Assembly: GCA_963580285.1 (NCBI GenBank)
Contig: OY757012.1
Coordinates: 168,318,652-168,382,651, forward strand
Direction of reading: 5' to 3'
Length of the DNA stretch: 64,000 nucleotides
Source: Lucinisca nassula
Taxonomy: Eukaryota > Mollusca > Bivalvia > Lucinida > Lucinidae
A model generated the notes under the pieces. That model was not told the DNA's origin. It made no database searches and saw only the letters and a program-made list of their open reading frames with translations. The translations under genes and the position numbers were made by a program. Positions 45,085 through 55,823 of this stretch are shown here, piece after piece (within the stretch, counting starts at the first letter, position 1; every line of letters begins with the position of its first letter).

Positions 45085-45440
45085 ACCCTTATCCTGCTGA
45101 TTAAATTAATTTTGCCCCACCCTTTCCTGAGTATGAACTTATCAGATTAATTGATGGTTGCATTCAGTTCACAAACTGCATGACAGTGTAGATCCTGGTC
45201 AGATGGTCATCTGTACAGATCTACACTGTTTGCAAAGGTAGGATTGTCATAATCAGCAGAATAAGGGTTAAAGCTTTGTTTGTTTTCGAGTTTTTATGGC
45301 CCAGTCAACACTTTTTAGGGTCATTTCGAAAAGGTTTGTTTACCTAACCACATATATCTGGACAGGCTTATACATAAGAGAGTAGCCAGTACAGTGCACA
45401 TTCTTTCCCCAGAAACTGACAACTGCCCTTCTTTAATCTG
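45085..45440. repeat. Diverged MITE and reverse SINE downstream of MRPL4
   Basis: 45085-45272: CCCTTATCCTGCTGATTAAA ... ATCAGCAGAATAAGGGTTAA. 45290-45440: reverse SINE (GGCCCAGTCAACACTTTTTA, ATCTGGACAGGCTTATACAT). Confidence 0.55.
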
Positions 45441-45549
45441 GAAGTTTTTCGTTAACTAACAACAAATCAAACAAGTGACATCTGACACTATGGACCTGTC
45501 CAAAGCTATCAATGGGAATATTCTGTGTAGCCCAGAGACAACAGAAGGC

Positions 45550-45795
45550 TCATATGGGCCCCGTCAAGCGATTTTGGTACTTATCGCCTATGCAGCAGCG
45601 AAGGTTCAGGCGAGCCTGCGCATCCGCGCAGTCTCGCCAGAACCTTCGCTGCTCGCTCATACAAGCAGTGAATCAAGAGGAACCTTCAGACAGAAAGCCG
45701 TATCCCTGGCCCATCTAGATGGCTGGGCATGCGCAATTAAAATTTGTCATGGCGGAATGCTCGAAGACACAAATTGCTTGGCGGGGCTCATATAA
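45550..45795 (+). mobile_element. CpG-rich MITE, GGGCCCCGTCAAGCG family (copy 2)
   Basis: GGGCCCCGTCAAGCGATTTT ... AATTGCTTGGCGGGGCTCAT, with CTCATAT on both sides. Central GCAGCGAAGGTTC / GAACCTTCGCTGC hairpin. Confidence 0.75.
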
Positions 45796-45891
45796 GAAGT
45801 GAACTCAGATGACAAATGAAGACTTTGCAAACTGCACAGATATGCAGATTGATCTAAATCTTTGCTGGTTTGCCTTCTTGCACAATTTAAC

Positions 45892-46095
45892 GGGTCTCCG
45901 TGGCCTAGTGGGTATGAGTGCTGACTCTAATAGTTAGGTCTCTCACTATCACTCTCGCTGACACTTGAGATGCCAAGTTCTGCAACAGAAGGTCAGGTGT
46001 TTTTCTCTGGGTTCTCCAGTTTTCGCCCACCTTTGATTAATGATTGGCTCAAAAGAGGCAAAATAATCTTCAAAGGGCTGTGAAACCCCCCAAAA
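45892..46095 (+). repeat. tRNA-type SINE, GGTCTCCGTGGCCTAGTGGG copy
   Basis: Head, TTAGGTCTCTCAC and CAGAAGGTCAGGTGTTTTTC body; same family as 38979, with a damaged B box. Confidence 0.75.
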
Positions 46096-46620
46096 AAATT
46101 CTTGCAGAATTTCTGTGCTTGTCCAATTTAACAAAAAAAAATCCCCGAAGAATAGCCAGGGAGAGTGGATGTGTATGATTTTTCATGTTCTGATGTATGG
46201 GTGAAAGAGTATTCAAAAAGTGAATTAAAAACTGCAAACACATTTAAATATTTTGTTCTTCGTTTTACATTACATTACCGATCATAACCTACTGTACAGG
46301 CTTCATTGAACAGTTTTAACCATTTTCCTTCTGAATCAATAAATTTGTCACACCCATTTCTATCAACCAGTCACATTTCATGATATGAATTTTTACAAAT
46401 TCACAAACTGAATGTCAGTGTAAATCCTGATCAGATGGCTTCTCCAGATTGAAGAAGCCATCTGATCTGGATCTACACTGCAAACGTATGATTATCTTGG
46501 ACCAGCAGGACAAGGGATATTCAATTTGACAAACTGTAGATCCTGATCAGAGGGCTGTAAAAGCCCTCTGATCTGGATCTACACTGGTTATCGTGGTCGA
46601 GCAGGACAGGGGTTAAGCAT
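46096..46620. repeat. Two decayed piggyBac-like hairpins
   Basis: 46385-46500 (CTGATCAGATGGCTTCTCC...GAAGCCATCTGATC) and 46525-46620 (GATCAGAGGGC-TGTAAAA-GCCCTCTGATC ... GGACAGGGGTTAA). 46096-46320 shows nothing. Confidence 0.5.
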
Positions 46621-46657
46621 TGTGTTTAGCTCTGTTTCTCATGAAGGCCTCAGCTAT

Positions 46658-46895
46658 TATATGGGCGATTTTGGTACTTATCGCCTATGCGAACAGCGAA
46701 GGTTCAGGCGAGCCTGCGCACCCACACAGTCTCGCCTGAACCTTTGCTTCTCGCTCATACAAGCAGTGAATCAAGAGGGACCTTCAGACAGAAAGCCATA
46801 TCCCTGACCCCTCTGAATGGCTGGGCATGTGCAGTTAAAATTTGTCATGACGGAATGCTCGAAGACACAAATTCGCTTGGCGGGGCTCATATACT
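46658..46895 (+). mobile_element. CpG-rich MITE, GGGCCCCGTCAAGCG family (copy 3, 5' clipped)
   Basis: Starts at GGGCGATTTTGGTACTTATC (the CCCGTCAA segment is lost); otherwise like 45550. Confidence 0.7.
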
Positions 46896-46998
46896 GATGC
46901 AGGCTATGTTACATCCTTATGAATGCTGTAAACCAGGAATGAGCTGGTGGCCTGTTTCACAAAAACAAGCCTCAAGGCTATTGTTTGTTCATACAGAT

Positions 46999-48416
46999 CA
47001 GGGCTCAAGAAAATGTCGGTTTTCCGGTTCTGGACCGAATTTGCCTTGAATAAACCGATTTTTACTTCAGAAGAAGATTAAAAAATCGGTCCATAATTCT
47101 ATAACATTTTTAAAAAATCGGTTAGAAAATTTTCGCTAAATCATTATGTTGTAATAACAAGCTGACCGTTTGCCACTGATAATCCAAGCATGTATACAAA
47201 AAAGCCTACAGTGCAAGATGTTAGACCGGTTCACTATCTAACTAGGTGAAAATTGGACAAGTCCATGTAGGGTTCTTTGATCTTATCGCAGCGAAATTTG
47301 ACCTGTGTGTCAAAATTATTAAACCGTGAACACTGGCCTCAGGTGTTATCGGCAAGCTGGCAAGGTGAGAAAATTAGGTCAATCAATGCAGGACATACGC
47401 TAGTTTGTTTACACAAGTCATTAATTTATGGCTTACTATAGAACTGGTATTTGAATATATTTTTATTTTTTTTCACAGGGCGCAATTTTCAATACACACC
47501 TGTCATGTCTGAACATTGTGTGTTATGCCTTCGAGGGAAAATGCCTTATTACACCCGTTCTAAACGATATTTTTATTTAAGAAATACGCTCCATGGAAAC
47601 CAATAACATAAACCACGTGTGTATTAGGCCCTTGAATGAATTAAAATGAAAACGCATGACGTGATTTTCCGATCACGTGGCTTCAATATTGTTCATCATT
47701 TGTAGACAAAGCAATTTGTTTCAGGCTTGTGTAATCGTGAAATATGTATTTATATTCTTTAAAACTCAGTTCGGCCATGTAAGATTTTCAATGACTCTCG
47801 TTTGGTCATGTTTTGGTTCGAGATTAAAGAAATGTTTTTCGATTTTTTAACCGGTTCAAAGCGATTTTTTTTTTAGAAATACGCTCTATTAATATCAATG
47901 ACATAAAACAGGTGTGTGTGTTACGTCCTTGACAGCATTAATGTGTATTGTGTAAATGGAAACCGTATGACGTCATTTTCCGACCACGTGGCTGCAAACC
48001 GGTCGCCATTTGTAAACAAAGCAATTTGGGCAAAATAAAATGCGTGGAACGAGAAATGTTTTAAAGGTTTATATAGTAAAAATCAAACTGGTCTTTGACT
48101 GCCCCACATCGGTTGTTTCCCTTTAGTGGTCTTTCTGGGAAAATGAAAGTAGATGAAATCTGACATAGAAAATGAAAGTAGATGAAATCTGAACGATGTG
48201 AGCATTAATTGCTGTTTATAATCGAGATACTGGTGCTCATATCCGTTGACAAGTGTAAGAGCAACGTTGGTATGTCATTCGTTACACTAATAACACATTT
48301 TGAAATGCAAATCGCCAAGGACCTTTACGGAAATTACCGAAACCGATCGGCAATTTCCGTAATTTTTGGCGAAACCTGGCTGGACCGATTTGGATTCTTC
48401 AGTTTCTCGAGCCCTG
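46999..48416. mobile_element. hAT-type non-autonomous element, 1.4 kb
   Basis: CAGGGCTCAAGAAA at the left mirrored by TTTCTCGAGCCCTG at the right. ATACAGAT is duplicated exactly on both sides (46991-46998 and 48417-48424), fitting the hAT nTnnnnAn target rule. Inside are two ~330-bp diverged copies of a segment with GAAATACGCTC, a CATGACGT CRE-like site and CACGTG-type boxes. No transposase remains. Confidence 0.85.
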
Positions 48417-48479
48417 ATACAGATGCATTATAAGCTGTTCCATTGTGAATATTGACTGACCTTGACCGTTTTAGCTCAC

Positions 48480-48582
48480 TTGCACCAAGTACATACACCA
48501 AAGCTGACTGCGTTCCCATCTAGCTGAGTAAGTTTAGCAGCAATCACTTGTGAAAATGCATTCATATTCCAAATATGGGCAC
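48480..48582 (-). CDS. Candidate exon b of an unidentified minus-strand gene
   Basis: On the minus strand the acceptor is GATACTCCCAG at 48583 and the donor is TGCAA|GTGAGC. In the frame set by the candidate exon at 49646-49769 it reads AHIWNMNAFSQVIAAKLTQL and stays open to the donor; reading past the donor meets a stop. I do not recognise a family. A hAT element begins 64 bp further downstream (48416). The model rests on splice sites and an open frame only. Confidence 0.33.
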
Positions 48583-48636
48583 CTGGGAGTATCATCTGTG
48601 ATTAGATAACTATTGACTCTGGGTTCATGTTTAGAA

Positions 48637-48810
48637 GCCTCCATGGTGCAGTGGTTACGCTACTCGCCTTGTAAACCAGGGATCGCAGGATCGATCCCGG
48701 GCTTCTTCAGACTTTCGGATGAGTCTTTAAACCGAGGCCCCGTCTCCGTATGACCTAAGCTGTTGGTGGGACGTAAAACTAAAACGCACTCACTCACTCT
48801 GGGTTCATGC
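48637..48810 (+). repeat. tRNA-type SINE, AGAAGCCTCCATGGTGCAGTGG family (copy 3)
   Basis: A box TGGTGCAGTGGTTACGCTAC, B box GGATCGATCCC, GACTTTCGGATGAGTC body, TGGTGGGACGTAAAACTAAA and CACTCACTCACT tail. Confidence 0.8.
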
Positions 48811-49038
48811 CTAGAGCTATGGTTAAACTCTAGGACACACTGAAGTTTTTTGTTGCATTTCTGTTATGCCAACTTACACACTTTACATCATACCTTATTC
48901 AGACTTCTACCGTTGCTTCGAGTGTCACGAGGTGATGGTCATGGTCATGGTCATGTCAGAGTCAAGGAATGGCCTTATATCTGGAAGACCATTTGATTGA
49001 TGAACATACTTGGATGTTGGTTTCACATGACACCAAGA

Positions 49039-49615
49039 TTAACCCTTTCCCACTCCGGGATTTTGTGAATTTTGCTGATTATCACAGTGTTGCACCTGAC
49101 AGCAACTTGACTAGCCATTGTTTCATAATGGATGGTATGTTTTACACCAAACTTTGAGGTACGAATGTTCATTGGGCAGTAGCCTTTCAAATGCAACCTT
49201 TCATGACTTGATCATTGTTGTTATGGTAATTAGGGGGCATCTCAAAGTTGGCAAAAAGTGTGATTTCACATGAATTTTTGACCAAATCTTCATCTTCACA
49301 CAACTGTCAAGGCAACAATAAGGGGTTTGGCACTGGCCATTTTCACTGTTTGCAGCATGTTTTATCAGCATCAATTTTGAGCCCAGACACCCTCAGATAT
49401 AAATTTTAGCTACCAGTTGGGCCATACACCCAAAATTTTTCAGAACATTTTTAGTGGGGAGGCGCGTGAAAAAACAGGTCACTTTTTAGGCCAACAAATC
49501 GTTAAGCAAACATAACTATCCATGGGTGGGAAATGCGATTTTAGGTGCTTCTGGGGCTTAAAATGGAGGGGTGTGCAAACATGTAAAAACAGGTATCCGA
49601 GTGGGGAAGGGTTAA
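49039..49615 (-). mobile_element. piggyBac-like MITE, TTAACCCTTTCCCACTC family (reverse copy)
   Basis: TTAA at both ends; same element as the triple at 13568-15700, with a shorter poly-G tract. Confidence 0.75.
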
Positions 49616-49645
49616 CTCCATAAAACAAAGGTCTGTGTGACTTAC

Positions 49646-49769
49646 ATTTCATGGTCAGTGAGGCACCATTCAGGCAAGCTATACTGTCCTGTGACAGCTT
49701 ATTCATGCTCCATTGAATATTGTTGATGGTAGCTGTTTCTTGCAGACTATAGCTTTCAGTTTCATGTTC
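49646..49769 (-). CDS. Candidate exon a of an unidentified minus-strand gene
   Basis: On the minus strand the acceptor is TTTGACTGTTAATGCAG and the donor is a strong AAAT|GTAAGT. The 124 bp are open and read EHETESYSLQETATINNIQW followed by SMNKLSQDSIACLNGASLTM. The exon ends in phase 1, and the next open segment at 48582 supplies two bases to complete a Cys codon. The intervening ~1 kb holds only a SINE and a piggyBac-like MITE, as expected of an intron. No homologue is recognised. It would be transcribed towards MRPL4. Confidence 0.38.
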
Positions 49770-49866
49770 CTGCATTAACAGTCAAATCAAGTGGATGCTT
49801 CAATAAACAGTCCCATCAGCACAGTTGATGCTCAGACTATCTGCTCAACCACTAAGATGTTGAGGG

Positions 49867-50105
49867 TTAACCCTTTTCGACCAAATGGAATCTTTCTCCT
49901 TATATAAAGCAGGAGTCCATTTCAAAATTTAGGGGTGACAGGTTGGGTTATCTATAAAATTTATTTGGAAAATAGCTGAACATTTTGCAAATGGTGTAGG
50001 CCCTGATCAGACGCCCCATTCTGATGTGTCTGATCTTGGCCTGCACTGTTTGCCAGGGTACGTGTTTGGGGGTTTCTGGTTAGTAACCATTTATACACAG
50101 GCTGA
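49867..50105. mobile_element. piggyBac-like MITE, TTAACCCTTTTCGACC
   Basis: TTAACCCTTTTCGACCAAAT, then a core CCCTGATCAGACGCCCC...TCTGATCTTGGCCTGCACTG. Same family as 12563 in reverse. Confidence 0.6.
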
Positions 50106-50958
50106 TCTGTGTCTTTACTGTGTACATGTGACAAGTGTTTTTTTTTTTTGGCAACAAATGATAGGTTAAACAATTTGTAAGACTTCTCCTTTGATCCACG
50201 ATATTGGAGACACCAGACAGGTTTTGTGCACAATGTGGATCATTTTCATTTCATGCACTTTATATCTAATGATGAACAGATTAAGGGTTTAATAAAAATT
50301 TGTCAATCTGTTGGTATAAAAGAATGAATAAATCATTGTCTCGATGTATTTCTCCATCAGTCAAGCACATAATATAGTTCGAACAACTTGACCTCAGACT
50401 GGTGAACCTTATTGCCATGATTTCACACATGACTGAATGCATGTATTTATCTTCGCCCTATCCCGAAGATGGCGATATTGTTATTAATACATGAGGTCGG
50501 TAAATGGGTCGCAGTTCACAAGGTGCCGAAAATTCACGAGAAGTTTATGAAAGCCGATGTATTAGGCGATATCATTGACTAATTTATTCCTTGCATAAAG
50601 GTCAGCCTCATGACAAACTGTTCGAACTATACTCAAAGCACATTAAAAATTCTTTTGAAAATGAGCCAAGGAACGTAACTGTTAGTGTGTGATGTCATCA
50701 GCAACCTCTCAATTTTGGGCCTGTATGTTCAAAGCATTTTAGCTTGTGGTCAAATCTTAACTGTTCTAGCAAGTACAATTACAAATGCTACTCTGACACT
50801 TTTTTTTTTCAGCAAAAATATTAGCATATGATCAAACTTTCAATAAGTTAGCAACCTCATTAGTTTTGAATAACTAGACCCCAAATTTCTGGTCCATTTT
50901 CAATGTGTGCCAAAAGTATATGATCTGGCAATACTACTGTTATATATACAGTGTTTTT
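50106..50958. mobile_element. Two MITEs, otherwise unassigned
   Basis: 50371-50633 has ATAGTTCGAACAACTTGACC mirrored by GACAAACTGTTCGAACTATA. 50715-50880 is a GGCCAGTTGTTCAAA-family remnant. 50106-50370 shows nothing. Confidence 0.45.
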
Positions 50959-52973
50959 AGCTCACCATCACATAGTGACGAGGTGAGCTTTTGGGATCAC
51001 TTTTTGTCCGTCGTGCGTGCGTGCGTCTGTGTGTGTGCGTGCGTCCGTGTGTGCGTAAACAATTTCTTCAAACAACATCTCCTCCTAAACCACTGATCGA
51101 ATTTTGCCCAAACTTCACAGGAATGATCCTCAGGTGGTCCCCTTTCAAAATTGTTCAAATGGTTCCGGTCCGTTGCACATCTAGGTCACAGGAGCCAAAA
51201 ATAGATTTTTTTCACTGAAAACTTAAAAAATCTTCTTCTCTGAAACCACAAGGCCCAGGTCTTTGATATTTGGTATGAAGCTTCATCTAGTGGACCCCTA
51301 CCAAGATTGTTCAAATTATAGTGCTGGGTCACAAAATGCCCCCGCCCCGGGGCCCTTTGGTTTTACATAGGCTTATATATGGAAAATCTTTAAAAATCTT
51401 CTTCTCTGAAACCACAAGGCCCAGAACTTTGATATTTAGTATGAAGCTTCATCTAATGGACCTCTACCAAGATTGTTCAAATTATAGTGCTGGGGCCAAA
51501 AATGCCCCTGCTCCGGGGCCCTTTGGTTTTACATAGACTTATATAGGGAAAATCTTTAAAAATCTTCTTCTCTGAAACCACATGGCCTAGGTCTTCGATA
51601 TTTGGTATGAAGCTTCATCTAATGGACCTCTACCAAGATTGTTCAAATTATAGCCCTTGGGCCAAAAATGCCCCCGCGCCCTTTGGTTTTACATAGACTT
51701 ATATAGAGAAAATCTTTATAAAAAATTCTTCTCTGAAACCACAAGACCTAGGTCTTTGATATTTGGTATGAAGCTTCATCTATAGGACCCCTACCAAGAT
51801 TGTTCAAATTATAGTGCTGGGGCTAAAAATGCCCCCCGCCCCAGGGCCCTTTGGTTTTACATAGGCTTATACAGGGATAATCTTTCAAAATCTTCTTCTC
51901 TGAAACCGCAAAGCCCAGGACTTTGATATTTGGGCCAATAATGGACAAATTATAGCCCTGGGGCCAAAACTGCCCCCGCTCTGGGGCCCTTTGGTTTTAC
52001 ATAGACTTATATAGGGAAAATCTTGAAAAATCTTCTTCTCTGAAACCACAAGGCCTAGTCCTTTGATATTTTGTGTGAACCTTCATCTAGTGGACCTATA
52101 TCAAGATTGTTCAATTATAGCCCTGGGGCCAAAAATGTCCCCGCTCTCGGGCCCTTTGGTTTTACATAGACTTATATAGGGAAAATCTTAAAAAATCTTC
52201 TTCTCTGAAACTGCATGGCCAAGGACTTTGATATTTGGTATGAAGCTTCATCTAATGGACCCCTACTAAGATTGTTCAAATTATAGCCCTTTGGCAAAAA
52301 ATGCCCCCACTGCGAGGCCCTTTGGTTTTACAAGGACTTATATAGGGAAAATCTTTAAAAATCTTCTTCTCTGAAACCACAAGGCCTAGGTCTTTGATAT
52401 TTGGTGTGAAATTTCATCTAGTGGACCTCTATCAAGATTGTTCAAATTATAGCCCTGGGGCCAAAAATGTCACCGCCCCGAGACCCTTTGGTTTTACATA
52501 GTCTTATAAAGGATAATATTTAAAAATCTTCTCTGAAACTGCAAGGCCCATGTCTTTGATATTTGGTATGAAGCTTCATCTAGTGGACCTCTACCAAGAT
52601 TGTTCCAAATTATAGCCCTGGGGCCACAAATGTCCCCAGCCAGGGACCCTTTGGTTTTACATAGACTTATATAGCCCCGATGCAAATTTGGTTTTGCATA
52701 GGCTTATGTATGGAATATCTTTAAAAAAATCTTCTTCTCTGAAACCGCAAGGCCCAGTTCCTTGATATTTGGTGTGTAGCTTCATCTCGACGACCTTTGC
52801 CAAGATTGTTCATATTATAGCCTTTGTTGATGTTTGGTATGAAGCTTCACCTTTAAGACCTCCCTCAGCATTATGCACATTAAAGCCCTGGGGCCAATAA
52901 TGACCCTCCCTGGGGCCCACTTGTTACACTATGGATCAGGTGAGCTATCCAGGGTCATCATGGCCCTCTTGTT
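50959..52973 (+). mobile_element. Helentron-like array element (copy D)
   Basis: Same family and same ~165-bp array unit as copy A, about eleven units. 5' AGCTCACCATCACATAGTGA, GTGCGTGCGT-rich spacer; 3' ATCAGGTGAGCTATCCAGG, a near-perfect hairpin and CTCTTGT. Confidence 0.72.
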
Positions 52974-53766
52974 TTATTGTTGTTTTTCCCCACAATGGGA
53001 TGACTACTTAAATGTAACTGGAGAAGGGACAATAATTAAGAAAGGATAACACATTTTTGACAATATATTCTTTCTTCTTTACATACACTAAACACCCACA
53101 AGCATATGAAGAACATGTGTCACTGCTGAATTACATCTATCTGAACTGTGACTACACAGATGTGCAAGTATAATACATGTAGTTAACATATAAGGAGAGT
53201 TACAGGAATTAAAAAAAAAGAAAGTCAATTCGGGCTCCAGATAAGAAGGCCTAACAAGGATAGGGATTAAGGGATATTTTTTTCTTATTCATAAAAACGT
53301 ATGTTGTGGGCACTTGTTAGAATTGGCTCAACATACACTTCTGACATTTAAAAGGAAAAGTATCTTTGTTATGCCTCATCTTTTTCTGTAGTTATGCTAT
53401 TCCCACTCTTCAATAACATATTCTTCCCAGTCTGTATGAAAAAAATGTTGCCAATATAGCACACAGCAAAGATTCTGATCAAGACTGTTGATCTCATGAA
53501 AACACGCCTATATAATTTTGACCCCCACTTTTATATAGTAAAACGGGGGTTTACAGGGGTAAACCTAATTTTTCTTATTTCTGTTCTAAAATATAGATTG
53601 TGGGTACTCGTTAGAACGGCCTCTAACATGTACGTACTGCCTCGACGAGGCGGTTCTAACATGTACCTACAATCTTTCTTACATGTTTTTCAAGGAAATA
53701 TAGAGATTTCTCAGTGAAATCGAAAACGATATTGTCACTGTTTGAACAGTGACCGATATCAATTTT
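52974..53766. repeat. Palindromic repeat, otherwise unassigned
   Basis: 53588-53690: GTGGGTACTCGTTAGAACGG ... CTCGACGAGGCGGTTCTAAC with an ATGTACGTACTG insert between the arms. Confidence 0.5.
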
Positions 53767-54710
53767 ATTATAGCCCCGCTTTGAAAAAGTGGGGGCTATA
53801 TTGGATTTGGCTTGTCCGGAATTCCGTCTGTCTGTCTGTAATATTTGATAGTGGGTACCTTGTGACCGCCACTCCTCTTACAGTTCTAAGTCAATCCTTT
53901 TGAAAATTTACAGGTGTTTTCATATAGGTCTGAAGATGTGCATATTCTTTTTTCATTATCCTTAAATCATTTTTTTCACTTATTTCACCTTTTTTAACTT
54001 AGACAATTTTTGAGATCTACTAATGTTAAAATGTATAGGGAGTAGCTACCTTGTGACCGCAACTCCTCTTACAGTTCTAGGTCAATCCTTTTGAAACATT
54101 ACAGGTGTTTTCATATAGGTCTGAAGATGTGCATATTCTTTTTTCATTATCCTTAAATAATTTTTTTCACTTATTTCACCTTTTTTAACTTAGACAATTT
54201 TTTGAGATCTACTAATGTTAAAATGTATAGGGAGTAGCTACCTTGTGACCGCAACTCCTCTTACAGTTCTAGGTCAATCCTTTTGAAACATTACAGGTGT
54301 TTTCATATAGGTCTGAAGATGTGCATATTCTTTTTTCATTATCCTTAAATCATTTTTTTCACTTATTTCACCTTTTTTAACTTAGACAATTTTTGAGATC
54401 TACTAATGTTAAAATGTATAGGGAGTAGCTACCTTGTGATCGCAACTCCTCTTACAGTTGTAGGCCGATACTTTGAAACTTTTCAGGTGTTTTCAAAGAG
54501 GTCTTAAGATGTACATGTGGTTTTTTCATTATCCAAAACTTATTGTTTAACTTAGACTGTTTTTCAGATCTAATAACGCGAAAAGTCTATAAGGCGTAGG
54601 TACCTTGTTAGGGATTTAACACTCTCACAAGTCTTTACCTTTAATTCATGAGTCTTTCTCCTCTGACAGGGCTATAGCGGGGCTATAGTCAGATCCTCTG
54701 ACAGTTCTAG
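53767..54710 (+). mobile_element. Helitron-like element, TATAGCCCCGCT family
   Basis: TATAGCCCCGCT at the start pairs with AGCGGGGCTATA near the end. A GTCTGTCTGTCTG spacer is followed by three near-identical ~185-bp units and a diverged fourth (CCTTGTGACCGCAACTCCTC, TCATATAGGTCTGAAGATG). It ends in TTCTAG|T. A related terminus (CCCCACTTTTTCTTTGAAAAGCGTGGGG) closes the array at 1-682. Confidence 0.68.
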
Positions 54711-54837
54711 TTTTTCACTGGTTGGGACACCTTTTTTCTCCAAATCTAATTCTGTGGTCAGTTTTTCTATTGTCAGATGAATGAAAATTAATGAACTGTA
54801 TTAGAATTGACGCTTTGCCCATTCACACGTGACGAGG

Positions 54838-54880
54838 ATGTTAATAACGTCATTTTCGACGCTGACGTCACATATTTTGT
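54838..54880 (+). promoter_or_regulatory. CRE-type promoter candidate
   Basis: A perfect 8-bp CRE (TGACGTCA) sits at the end of a CpG-containing stretch reading AACGTCATTTTCGACGC. It lies about 80 bp upstream of the candidate start codon at 54952. This is unusual in a window otherwise made of AT-rich repeats. Confidence 0.35.
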
Positions 54881-54951
54881 CCCGCAACGTTAGATCTGTC
54901 TGCGTCTTCTTTGGGAAAATATCCTCAATTATTTCAGTAACCATTCATAAA

Positions 54952-55060
54952 ATGCCATCCCAGGCTATTTCTGAGTTGCAAACTTTCAGTTTGCACCCAA
55001 TATTATACCCAGTAAATATGTTGGACACCACTCAAATGAAGTGCAACGACCAAGAACAAA
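54952..55060 (+). CDS. Candidate first exon behind a CRE-containing promoter
   Basis: The ATG at 54952 opens MPSQAISELQTFSLHPILYP, continues to NDQEQ and reaches a GTTAGT donor in phase 1. It lies in non-repetitive sequence just downstream of a perfect CRE. The next candidate exon (55417) supplies the two missing bases. No protein family is recognised, and the joined product would be only about 57 aa unless a weak donor at 55470 is used. Confidence 0.27.
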
Positions 55061-55139
55061 GTTAGTTTTCTCTGAGGGTGAGTGACATGATTAGTTAAGC
55101 TAAACATTGCCGTTTTGAAGCATGTAAGAAACAGAAAAT

Positions 55140-55295
55140 TTGATTTTTTAGCGTAAGATCAAATTTTATTTCACTCATGAACACCCAAACTGGTATTTTC
55201 ACGAGTGGCTACGCCACTCGTGAAAATACTGGTTTTGGTGTTCATTTGATGAAATAAATTTCGATCTTACACTGAAAAAAATCAAATATCCTCTA
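55140..55295. repeat. Long palindrome, ~70-bp arms
   Basis: GTAAGATCAAATTTTATTTC, GAACACC and TATTTTCACGAGTGGC on the left are mirrored across TACGCC by the right arm (CACTCGTGAAAATA, GGTGTTCAT, GAAATAAATTTCGATCTTAC). Confidence 0.8.
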
Positions 55296-55416
55296 TATAT
55301 TTTGAGCAGAAATAAGAAAATTATCACAATTTTTCATCTTAAAATTTTCATTTTTTCGGCAGTAAAGTTTGCAAAGTATTTGTATAGGTGTGTTTTCGTA
55401 ATGACTATCTGCACAG

Positions 55417-55481
55417 GTTTAAAGAAATACTTGTTTGATGCAGCTCATCAGAAACTGGAATGCTCAGAGGTGTTGCCTTGA
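55417..55481 (+). CDS. Candidate second exon of the CRE-linked gene
   Basis: Acceptor ATCTGCACAG. In the frame compatible with the exon at 54952 it reads LKKYLFDAAHQKLECSEVLP and stops at TGA (55479-55481). A GTGTTG at 55470 could instead be a donor. The composition looks coding, but the segment is short and unconfirmed. Between the two exons lies a long palindrome (55140-55295). Confidence 0.25.
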
Positions 55482-55484
55482 GAG

Positions 55485-55823
55485 CAAACAGTGTAGACCC
55501 TGATCAAACGGCTCCTGAGTGAGCAGTGTGATCAGGGTCTACACTGTTTGCCATCCATTTGCACCCTTTGGACTCCTTGCTGGATCATGAAACAATTTTG
55601 TTAAAATTTTAGGAGAATCACAGCAAGTCCTCAAGGTCAAGGCGTCCTAATTTTTAGGAAAAAAAAGAAAGAACGTACAGTGCATAAGCATGGAAAATTG
55701 CATAAAATTTTGGTGCTTATTTTTGCTGTTTGAAAAATGCATATATGTACAGCCCCAAGACATTACATGTAATGTATATGCATTTAAATGATACAACCTC
55801 AGGCAATCTAAGGTTTTAACAAC
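55485..55823. mobile_element. MITE, GATCAAACGGCTCC hairpin; rest unassigned
   Basis: CAGTGTAGACCCTGATCAAA ... TGTGATCAGGGTCTACACTG, then the GGACTCCTTGCTGGATCATG end of the TATTGGGACA family. Confidence 0.55.

Noticed and set aside
45475..47049. Open frames of up to 120 codons
   Set aside because: They lie within CpG-rich MITE copies, and the same peptides recur at 3917-4330 and 59235-59483.
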